The notes below the pieces were generated by a model, which made no database searches, was not told where the DNA came from, and saw only the letters and a list, made by a program, of their open reading frames with translations. A program made the translations under genes and the position numbers. Shown one piece after another: positions 1 to 7,121 of a stretch of 64,000 bases of DNA; within the stretch, counting starts at the first letter, position 1; each line of letters begins with the position of its first letter. Source of the stretch: Leadbetterella lacunae (lineage in GTDB: Bacteria > Bacteroidota > Bacteroidia > Cytophagales > Spirosomataceae); assembly GCF_042649125.1 (NCBI RefSeq), contig NZ_JBHRYQ010000001.1, forward strand, positions 3,968,001 through 4,032,000. The letters run 5' to 3'.

Positions 1-304
1 ACATGTAGTAGGAGGGAGCTTCGTTGGCGTAGGTGTTTTGCCTAGCCAGCGACTCTTGCACCACTTTTGGGGCAGGGCTAACGCCGCCGTTGTTAAGGTT
101 TATGATATTTGGTGAAACCGTATAGGCTTGTTTCATTTGGCTCCAAAAATCTTCGTCGGAGGCAAGTGCTTCAGGCGTCTTTTTTAGTGCTTCTATATTT
201 AGTTCAGTCAGTTTTTCTTTGGGGAGCGAAATGAAAGAACTGTTTAAAACCAGTGCTCCTGCAGCAGAAATGCTTTTTGTAATAAAACCTCTACGGTCTG
301 TCAT
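1..304 (-). CDS. Aminotransferase class V-like protein, 5' part only (N-terminal ~101 residues)
   Basis: The gene starts with ATG at 304-302 and reads off the left window edge, so only about 101 residues are visible. The N-terminus (MTDRRGFITKS, then a short hydrophobic stretch rich in A, G and L) looks like a Tat-type or lipoprotein-like export signal of the sort common in Bacteroidota. It is followed by a segment with FWSQMKQAYTVSPNIINLNN, GGVSPAP and later NEAPSYYM. That pattern is typical of the first part of PLP-dependent class V aminotransferases related to isopenicillin N epimerase and cysteine desulfurase. The PLP lysine lies outside the window, so substrate and activity cannot be judged. 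It has no co-directional neighbour closer than about 220 bp. Confidence 0.72.
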   Translation of the reverse strand, partial: MTDRRGFITKSISAAGALVLNSSFISLPKEKLTELNIEALKKTPEALASDEDFWSQMKQAYTVSPNIINLNNGGVSPAPKVVQESLARQNTYANEAPSYYM

Positions 305-440
305 AATTTTTGAATAGTTTGGCTATTACTAATCTACTGATTTAAAAGATATCAGACAATAGAGCTATGCCAAAAAGTAAAATAGAAACTTTATATTGTT
401 TTATTTTAATTGCGGTAAGGTGGGTTTTAGTGGACCTAAA

Positions 441-516
441 TCTACTATTCAAGTCGCTGTCAAATGTTTTAGGTTTTATTAAGAAACCACGATGTGAAAA
501 ATCGTGGTACGCACAT
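441..516. repeat. Decayed orphan copy of the ~91-bp REP unit
   Basis: This single copy lies in the spacer between the aminotransferase-like gene and the outer-membrane protein gene, about 3.7 kb from the main arrays. The right palindrome is well kept: an inverted repeat at 487-507 with arms CCACGATG and ATCGTGG, followed by a GTACG tail. It corresponds to the second palindrome of the array unit. The left palindrome survives only as its 3' half (TTCAAGTCGCTG, 448-459). The spacing between the two halves is close to that in the array. Confidence 0.7.
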
Positions 517-521
517 TTGTA

Positions 522-3200
522 TTATTTTTTACGTAGTGTTTCAGGATAAAAAGTAATCTGAAAGCCTATAACCCGCGGTAGGTAATTGGTCGTTTGATTA
601 GATTGAAAATTTGCTGATTGACTTACAGTCCATATTTTATTGTAGTTCACCAAATTCATTAGAAAAAAGCTGCCTTTAAAGTTATTATTTTTTAAAAAAT
701 ACTTTCCTAGTTCAAAATCAATAATTGGTATTAAGCCAATGTCTTTGCGGAGGTCCATAAAGAATGGAGATACTATTTTGGTGTCAAAATACCATTTTTT
801 ACCCAATTCTAAATTGTTTGTTAGCGTAAGGTTGTTTGTGAAAATCAGATTTCCTTTTAGCCAGTTTAGGTTTGAGTTTAAAGAGAGCTTTAAAATAACA
901 TTTTTTGAATACTTAAAAGTGGCGTTGGCATTATTGTAAAGCACATTTGTTTTAACCTGACTAAAGGTTTCGTTAGTTTTTTGGTAACTTTTGATGTGGT
1001 TAAAACTGCTAATATTGAAAAATGAAAATTTACCATTCATTTTTATTCTAAAAATCCTTAAGTTGATGTTAAAGCTTTCGTTTGCATTTGGACTGTTTAT
1101 ATAGGTGTTTGATATTATATTAAATACCGGATTAAGCAGATTATCACTGATTATGGGACTTAAGTATTTGGTGTAGCCGATTGTGAAATTTGTCTGAACG
1201 CCATTTTTTAAACTAGCCGAAGTGCCGAATTCTAAATTCCTCTGTAAATATGGATTCAAGAAAATATTTCCATTGGTTATCTTATTTATATTGCTGCTAT
1301 CTGGTAGGCTACCAACTTGACTCCATGAGGGTAAATTTACCTCCGTAGCAAATCTGAGCCACAGTGGTTTTTTATTGATTTTTGTTTCAATTTTTGTAAA
1401 TGGGCTTATTAAAAAATCTTCTGGTTTATTGTTAATTTCTTGATTAGTTTGTCTTTTTATGTCCCAATATAAGTAGTTTATGCCCGTTATTACCTTTATT
1501 TTCGGTCTTTGATACAAAGCGTAAAGGCCTGTTTCTAGCAGTTTATTGTTTTCCGAAATACTTTTTAATACCGGATTTTCTAATTGGAGTTTATCTGTAA
1601 GTTTATTCGAATTTGAGATAAGAGAGAATTTTAGATTTGCTTCCAAAAGTATCCTTTTAGTGATAGGCTTTGCATGGTTTATTTGGAGTTTTCCTGTATT
1701 TAAAATTGGCCTTAGGTTTTGAGTACCTTTTTGTAGAAAATCCGTGTTACTGAAATATAGGTCATTTTCAAACTGATTATCATTCAAGTTTTGCCTAAAC
1801 TGGTAGTTTATCAAAAATGAGGTAAGCGTTCCTGGTTTTTTGCCATTTAAAATCAAAGACGAATTAAATGCGTTTTCTATTTGTGTATTGTTATTTTTCA
1901 GTAGTAAATTATTTTCAGATCCTACCATATTTTTATCAAAAACACTAATCGTATAGTCTGTCCAATTTCTATTTCCTTTTGCTAAGTTTAGAACGTTGCT
2001 GAATCTGAATGTTGTTCTTTCCGAAAGTTTATACTTTAAACTAATATTGGCATTAAGTGTACGCTCATTGTTAAGTTGAGTTTGCTCATTAATTAAATGT
2101 TGGGTTTGGCTACCTAAAAATATTTGAGAATAGGTATGTTGATTAACATTCCCCATAAGGTTATTAGCTAAAAAAAATGAGTATAGTTCCAGTTTTGACT
2201 TTGTGAGTGTATAGTTTAAGCCCGCGTCAGAATACCGATTTGTACCTTGAAGTTTGGCCTCAAAATCGGAAAAGTTATCCTCAAAATCTATTTTGCCATT
2301 GTCGTACAAACCAATGACTGAGCCCGTGGTGTTCATGGCATCGCCGAATGCATTAATCCGCATTAGATCTAGGCTTTTAGTGTCTAATCCTCTTTTGTTT
2401 ATAGTATTAGAGGTTACAAAAGCATTGAAAAAACCGGAATTCGTTATTTTATTGACGCGGCCATTAGCTAGGTATTCTTTATCAAATCCCCTTGCGGCGT
2501 CTATAGTGCCGTAGGCCATGTTTTTGCTGTCATTTTTTAGTTTAATATTGAGCGAATTTGTTGTTTGACCAGATGGCAATAGTTTCTCCACGAACTCCAT
2601 GTGTTCGATCATGTCGGCCTTGATGGCATCTAAGCTTAGCGAAGGTTGGCCTCCGAAAAGTCTCCTGCCGTCTATGGTTACTTCTCTTACGTTTTTGCCT
2701 AAAACTGAGATTCTGCCCAAGTCGTTGCTCAAGCCTATAACCCTATCAAATAGTGAGGAGGCCGCAGCGTGTGGGCGGGTGTCGTCGGGATTGGTAAAAA
2801 TAAATGTGGTGTCGCCCGATTGGCTGAATCTGTCTCGTTGCTCTTTTACCTCGAGTTCCTTTAGATTAATCAGTTTTTCTCCAAAATCTACTTTTATGAT
2901 TTGTCCCTCTTTTAGGCTATCAGTATCTATTATCTTGTAAAACGGAACACAACAAGAGTGGTAAAAAATGAACTGATAAACTTGGGATGAATTAACGGTA
3001 TATTCAAATGGAGATGAAACGTTTCTTTGTGCTTTATCAAATTCGAAATCATTTCCTTTAGACTTAAAAACCAATACACTGTCTAAGTTTTGGGTGAGTG
3101 GAGTCTTTTTGTCATTGGCAAAGACTATATTTTTTGATTTTTGCCCCAAACTTTCAGCGAAGCAAAAGCCTAAAAGAAGTATGAATATTATGTTTTTCAA
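522..3200 (-). CDS. Outer-membrane beta-barrel protein with TonB-receptor-like plug
   Basis: This 892-residue protein starts with a signal peptide (KNIIFILLLGFCFAESLGQ). The only start that keeps this signal is TTG at 3200-3198, because an in-frame stop lies just upstream. Residues of roughly 50-120 look like a small beta-sandwich domain. The region around VIGLSNDLGRISVLGKNV and VTIDGRRLFGG resembles the plug of TonB-dependent receptors. The rest is a long run of alternating aromatic/polar strands ending in VIGFQITFYPETL, as expected for an outer-membrane barrel of the OMP_b-brl_3 type. I see no clear TonB box. The ligand is unknown. It is divergent from the secreted protein at 3385, with 184 bp between them, so shared control is possible. 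Confidence 0.75.
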   Translation of the reverse strand: MKNIIFILLLGFCFAESLGQKSKNIVFANDKKTPLTQNLDSVLVFKSKGNDFEFDKAQRNVSSPFEYTVNSSQVYQFIFYHSCCVPFYKIIDTDSLKEGQIIKVDFGEKLINLKELEVKEQRDRFSQSGDTTFIFTNPDDTRPHAAASSLFDRVIGLSNDLGRISVLGKNVREVTIDGRRLFGGQPSLSLDAIKADMIEHMEFVEKLLPSGQTTNSLNIKLKNDSKNMAYGTIDAARGFDKEYLANGRVNKITNSGFFNAFVTSNTINKRGLDTKSLDLMRINAFGDAMNTTGSVIGLYDNGKIDFEDNFSDFEAKLQGTNRYSDAGLNYTLTKSKLELYSFFLANNLMGNVNQHTYSQIFLGSQTQHLINEQTQLNNERTLNANISLKYKLSERTTFRFSNVLNLAKGNRNWTDYTISVFDKNMVGSENNLLLKNNNTQIENAFNSSLILNGKKPGTLTSFLINYQFRQNLNDNQFENDLYFSNTDFLQKGTQNLRPILNTGKLQINHAKPITKRILLEANLKFSLISNSNKLTDKLQLENPVLKSISENNKLLETGLYALYQRPKIKVITGINYLYWDIKRQTNQEINNKPEDFLISPFTKIETKINKKPLWLRFATEVNLPSWSQVGSLPDSSNINKITNGNIFLNPYLQRNLEFGTSASLKNGVQTNFTIGYTKYLSPIISDNLLNPVFNIISNTYINSPNANESFNINLRIFRIKMNGKFSFFNISSFNHIKSYQKTNETFSQVKTNVLYNNANATFKYSKNVILKLSLNSNLNWLKGNLIFTNNLTLTNNLELGKKWYFDTKIVSPFFMDLRKDIGLIPIIDFELGKYFLKNNNFKGSFFLMNLVNYNKIWTVSQSANFQSNQTTNYLPRVIGFQITFYPETLRKK

Positions 3201-3384
3201 GAGATACTAAAATTGCTGGTTATTCTAAAGAGTTGTTTTGCTAATAAGTTGCCTAGTTTAAAGTTCGTTATTCATTTTGTCAAAATTATGAAATTAAATG
3301 AAAGGATATTTATTGTTTTTTATATTTATCTTTTCTTCAAATAGAAGTAGATTCCATTTATTAATAAAACAACTTTAAACATTT

Positions 3385-4257
3385 ATGAAAAAGCTTTGCC
3401 TTACAGGAATATTCGCACTTCAAACTTTTGTAGTTTTTGCTCAATATTCATTTCCAACCGAAAAAACTAAGATAGAACATGCGTACAGCTATAGCTCAAC
3501 TCCGATTTCGGAATCATTTAAAATCCAGGACTTAAAAGACCAAAATATAAGAGTGGAAGTGCAAAAGCAATCTGCTGCAGATTATTACGCCACCAAGCAG
3601 TTTGAATTTAAACCATCTGGAGAGAATGTTAATCTGTCTATAAAAATCAAAAGGATAAAGACCAAAAATGCCGATATGGATATTGACACGGATATACCAT
3701 TTGGTACCAACACTGGCAGTAAAATGGCACTGGACCATTACTTAAGTTTGTTAGAGAATACGTCCAAATTCACGTATGCACCCAATAAAATTGAGACTGA
3801 TAAAACAAGAGGAATTAGTATTTCTGCCTTACCGCTTTTGCATCCTATCTACGAGCTTTCTGGTGTTTTACTATATCAGCAGACCACTTTGCCGATAGGC
3901 CAAACTTGGACAGATACGCTAGAAAACAAGGATGGGAAATTTGTAAATACGTATAAGGTCTTAAAAAATGATGGGAAAAAATCAACCATTAGCCTAGTCG
4001 GGTATTTAGAGCCCAATAATGAAAAAATAGTAATTGAACCTTTTGATAGAAGTAAACATATGACCGGTGCTCCAATCGAAGCTCAAATTAAGTTTTCGTC
4101 AATGGATTATAAGGGCGAAATGCTGGTATGGAATGAAAATAGGGTGATTGAAAAAGTCGAGTTAGACGTAAACAAAGATTTTACGATTATAACGCCAACA
4201 AGAGGTACCCAGCGAGCAAATAACTTTAAGATTACAATTAATAATACTATTAAATAA
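3385..4257 (+). CDS. Secreted protein of unknown function
   Basis: The product is 290 residues with a clear signal peptide (MKKLCLTGIFALQTFVVFAQ). The mature part is rich in beta-strand-like patterns and charged residues, with no cysteines after the signal and no motif that I recognise. The spacing of G, W and T in GVLLYQQTTLPIGQTWTDTL suggests a lipocalin- or DUF6263-like extracytoplasmic fold, but this is only an impression. It probably acts in the periplasm or at the outer membrane. Its stop codon is followed after 3 bp by the first REP unit, so the array may set its 3' mRNA end. It is divergent from the outer-membrane protein gene. Confidence 0.6.
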   Translation: MKKLCLTGIFALQTFVVFAQYSFPTEKTKIEHAYSYSSTPISESFKIQDLKDQNIRVEVQKQSAADYYATKQFEFKPSGENVNLSIKIKRIKTKNADMDIDTDIPFGTNTGSKMALDHYLSLLENTSKFTYAPNKIETDKTRGISISALPLLHPIYELSGVLLYQQTTLPIGQTWTDTLENKDGKFVNTYKVLKNDGKKSTISLVGYLEPNNEKIVIEPFDRSKHMTGAPIEAQIKFSSMDYKGEMLVWNENRVIEKVELDVNKDFTIITPTRGTQRANNFKITINNTIK

Positions 4258-4260
4258 CCA

Positions 4261-5160
4261 AACGTAAAGCGACATTCTAAGTCGCTGAAAAATACTCTTT
4301 AATCAAGTCTTACTTTGACCACGATTTAAAAAATCGTGATACGTGCATATCAAACGTAAAGCGACTTTTCAAGTCGCTGGAAATATCCATTTATCAAGCC
4401 TTATCTTGACCACGATTTACAAAATCGTGATACGTGCATATCAAACGTAACGCGACTTTTCAAGTCGCTGAAAAATTCTCATTAATCAAGCCTTACCTTG
4501 ACCAAGATTTGAAAAATCGTGATACGTGCATATCAAACGTAACGCGACTTTTCAAGTCGCTGGGAATATACATTCATCAAGCCTTACCTTGACCAAGATT
4601 TGAAAAATCGTGATACGTGCATATCAAACGTAACGCGACTTTTCAAGTCGCTGGAAATATTCATTAATCAAGTCTTACATTGACCACGATTTGAAAAATC
4701 GCGATACACGCATGTCAAACGTAACGCGACTTTTCAAGTCGCTGGAAATATACATTCATCAAGTCTTACTTTAACCACGATTTGAAAAATCGTGATACGT
4801 GCATGTCAAACGTAACGCGACTTTTCAAGTCGCTGGGAATTCTCTTTAATCAAGTTTTACTTTGACCAGGAATTTCAAAATCGTGATACATGCATGTCAA
4901 ACGTAACGCGACTTTTCAAGTCGCAGGGAATATACATTCATCAAGTCTTAGATTGACCATGATTTGAAAAATCGTGATACGTGCATGTCAAACGTAACGC
5001 GACTTTTTAAGTCGCTGAAAAATACATATTAATCAAGTCTTACTTTGACCACGATTTGAAAAATCGTGATACGTGAATGCGAAAGGTTACACGACTTTTC
5101 AAGTCGCTGAAACACAAGTAAGCATTTTTTATGGTTCCACTATTTACAAAATTGTAAATT
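4261..5160. repeat. Left REP array, ten ~91-bp units
   Basis: Units begin (at AACGTA or its variant) at 4261, 4353, 4444, 4536, 4627, 4718, 4809, 4900, 4991 and 5083, a period of 91-92 bp. Palindrome 1 is GCGACTT-TTC-AAGTCGC and palindrome 2 is CACGATTT-GAA-AAATCGTG, with the loop of the second varying (GAA, ACA, TCA). About 33 bp of conserved AT-rich linker separates them. There is no unique spacer between units. The tenth unit, next to the transposase, has a decayed second palindrome (CACTATTTACAAAATTGT, near 5138-5155). Confidence 0.9.
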
Positions 5161-5166
5161 TGGTAT

Positions 5167-5808
5167 TCAAATCAAATTTTTAAAACGATCTGATATATAC
5201 GTCCATTTGTATTCAAGTGGGCTTTCTGTTATTCCTGCTTTTACAGGATTTTGAGCTATATATAGGATTATCCTAAACAGTTCATCTTCATTTCTAACTA
5301 ATCTATCGTAGCTCTCATGCTGCCAAAACTTCCCGGATTTAAGCAAGACTGAATTACACTTATTAGCGGAATATCGTTTTATAGAATGCATTACTTCTTC
5401 TAAATATTTGGGTTTATCCAGCTCATTTTCGTTATATAATCGAAAAACTACATGTACATGATTTGACATGATACAATATGCGATTAAATCTAAAATTTTT
5501 GTATCCCAATAATGTAAAGATTCTGCAACTATTCGTGCTAAATTATCATTACATAGGAGTTTTTCGCCAGAAACAGCTGAGTCCAAATACTTATCTCTTT
5601 TTGCAAAGTCAAGTTTTTCTAATTTCTCTAAATCTTCTTCTTGGTTTTTGGAAAAGAGCATAATTGACTTTCTTTTTACTTCCAGTTCTTTATTCCATTC
5701 TTTAAGAACTTTTAGAGGAATAGCATCTGCTAAATTATAGGTAACAAAAAACTCTCCTCCTAGCGGTTGATAGTGCGGTAGATTTCGTCTGTAGAATTCC
5801 TTTTTCAT
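5167..5808 (-). CDS. REP-associated tyrosine transposase (RAYT, HUH superfamily, Y1)
   Basis: The 213-residue protein has the hallmarks of the Y1/RAYT group of single-strand transposases. An N-terminal GGEFFVTYNLAD strand is at residues 18-28 and the metal-binding HUH motif is NHVHVV with H117 and H119. A basic helix lies around KRYSANK (144-150), followed by FWQHESYD (161-168), and the presumed nucleophilic tyrosine is Y183 in YIAQNPVKAG. These enzymes cut and join single-stranded DNA at hairpins. The gene is intact, with no frameshift. It lies inside a tandem array of hairpin-forming repeats, and decayed repeat units abut both ends. No promoter is evident. RAYTs are usually single-copy domesticated genes; copy number here cannot be judged from one window. 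Confidence 0.88.
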   Translation of the reverse strand: MKKEFYRRNLPHYQPLGGEFFVTYNLADAIPLKVLKEWNKELEVKRKSIMLFSKNQEEDLEKLEKLDFAKRDKYLDSAVSGEKLLCNDNLARIVAESLHYWDTKILDLIAYCIMSNHVHVVFRLYNENELDKPKYLEEVMHSIKRYSANKCNSVLLKSGKFWQHESYDRLVRNEDELFRIILYIAQNPVKAGITESPLEYKWTYISDRFKNLI

Positions 5809-5817
5809 AAAATTAAA

Positions 5818-6350
5818 ACGAATAGTAATTTTTTAATTCACTGGAAAATACGGAAGTAGAATTTTGTTTTTTCTACTATTTACAAAGTGATACGTAAATT
5901 ACCAAACGTAACGCGACTTTTTAAGTCGCTTAAAATACCCTTTATTCTAGTCTTACTTTGACCACGATTTTCAAAATCGTGATACGTGCATGTCAAACGT
6001 AACGCGACTTTTCAAGTCGCTGAAATACTCATTACTCAAGCCTTACTTTGACCACGATTTTCAAAATCGTGATACGTGAGTGTCAAACGTAACGCGACTT
6101 TTCAAGTCGCTGGGAATACATATTACTTAAGTCTTACTTTGACTACGATTTACAAAATCGTGATAAGTGAATGCTAAAGTAACGCGACTTTTCAAGTCGC
6201 TGGAAAATACATTCATCAAGCCATACCTTGACCACGATTTGAAAAATCGTTATACGTGGATACGAAACGTTACGCGACTTTTTAAGTCGCTGGGAAAATA
6301 CATTGATCAAGTCTTATTTGACCACGATTTACAAAATCATGATACATTTC
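5818..6350. repeat. Right REP array, one decayed plus five intact units
   Basis: A decayed unit (5818-5904) starts 9 bp upstream of the transposase start codon. It retains TTCACTGGAAAATAC and ACTATTTACAAAGTGATACG but has lost the stems. Intact units start at 5905, 5996, 6086, about 6176 and 6266, with a period of 90-91 bp. They carry the same two palindromes as the left array, in the same orientation. The final second palindrome (6323-6341) has changed pairing bases and ends about 12 bp before the stop codon of the convergent SDR gene. Confidence 0.88.
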
Positions 6351-6353
6351 TCA

Positions 6354-7112
6354 TTAAAACCCAATTGCATTACCTCCGTCTACTCTAAGCGAAACGCCAG
6401 TTACGTAGGCTGCGGCGTCAGAAGCTAAAAATACTGCTGCATTTCCGATGTCTACCGGGAGGCCAAATTTCGCCATTGGCGTACGTCCAAGTGCTTTGTT
6501 CATTCTATCTGGATCAGACGACATCGCAGTTTGCATCATGGCGGTTTCTATAAATCCTGGGGCAATTGCGTTTACACGTACATTGTGTTTTCCCCAATCA
6601 CTTGCAAGTGCTTTTGTTAGCCCTTCTATGCCGCTTTTTGAGGCAGTATAGGCAGGCACGCGGTCTATACCGTAATAGCCAGCCATAGACGAAATATTAA
6701 TAATGTTTCCAGTTTTACGTGGAATCATGGTTTTGGCCACCTCCCTGCTAAGTGCAAATGCCGCGTTTAGGTTGGTTTGAATTATCCTTCCAAACTCCTC
6801 GTCTGTAACTTCTATTGCTGGCTTTTTCATATTTATACCGGCATTGTTTACCAATATGTCAATCGGACCGAAGGTATTGGTTATTTCAGTTACCAAAGCT
6901 TCCGTTTGGCTTAAATCTGAAACATCGTTTACTATAAAGTGAGCATTTGAGCCGAGTGTTTTTACTGCAGTCTCCAACATGTTCTGGCGACGACCGGTAA
7001 TAATTACTTTTGCTCCGGCATCTAAGAGGCATTTTGTTATATCATAGCCTATACCTGAGCCACCACCAGTCACCAAAGCGATTTTATTATTTAACGAAAA
7101 AGGATTATTCAT
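6354..7112 (-). CDS. SDR family oxidoreductase (gluconate 5-dehydrogenase/KduD-like)
   Basis: This is a classical short-chain dehydrogenase of 252 residues. It has the cofactor loop TGGGSGIG (15-22), NNAG (89-92), active-site serine in SSMAG (141-142), YTASK with Y155 and K159, and the C-terminal VTGVSLRVDGG. The arginine-containing TGRR after strand 2 suggests preference for NADP(H), though this is weak evidence. Sequence flavour is closest to 2-deoxy-D-gluconate 3-dehydrogenase, gluconate 5-dehydrogenase or FabG-like enzymes, so a sugar-acid role is likely but not proven. It lies 9 bp downstream of the Gfo/Idh gene on the same strand and is probably co-transcribed with it. Its 3' end touches the REP array. 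Confidence 0.85.
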   Translation of the reverse strand: MNNPFSLNNKIALVTGGGSGIGYDITKCLLDAGAKVIITGRRQNMLETAVKTLGSNAHFIVNDVSDLSQTEALVTEITNTFGPIDILVNNAGINMKKPAIEVTDEEFGRIIQTNLNAAFALSREVAKTMIPRKTGNIINISSMAGYYGIDRVPAYTASKSGIEGLTKALASDWGKHNVRVNAIAPGFIETAMMQTAMSSDPDRMNKALGRTPMAKFGLPVDIGNAAVFLASDAAAYVTGVSLRVDGGNAIGF

Positions 7113-7121
7113 TTTAGTATA

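Larger units (their letters stand above)
4258..6350. mobile_element. REP/BIME-like tandem array locus with resident RAYT transposase
   Basis: The whole interval between two convergent genes is made of a ~91-bp repeat unit plus one transposase gene. Ten units lie left of the transposase, one decayed unit abuts it on the right, and five more follow. Each unit holds two palindromes in opposite orientation, related to each other in sequence, as in bacterial BIMEs. RAYT transposases are known to be associated with REP sequences in other bacteria and are thought to spread or have spread them. I infer the same relationship here from their physical association. Confidence 0.82.

Noticed and set aside
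367..549. 60-codon frame on the plus strand
   Set aside because: It crosses the decayed repeat copy and the 3' end of the outer-membrane protein gene; no conserved sequence or promoter was seen.
2254..2940. Plus-strand frames of 86 and 113 codons inside the outer-membrane protein gene
   Set aside because: They are antisense to a convincing gene and have compositions of shadow frames.
5128..5160. Inverted-repeat ends of an insertion sequence around the transposase
   Set aside because: The flanks are in direct orientation and are degenerate array units, so they are not classical IS ends or target-site duplications.
4258..6350. CRISPR array
   Set aside because: The whole ~91-bp unit repeats, including the linker, so there are no unique spacers, and no cas genes are present.
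6167..6388. Open frame of 73 codons over the right array
   Set aside because: It is read through the tandem repeat and repeats short phrases such as RLFKSL; the period is not a multiple of three and it runs into the SDR gene on the other strand.
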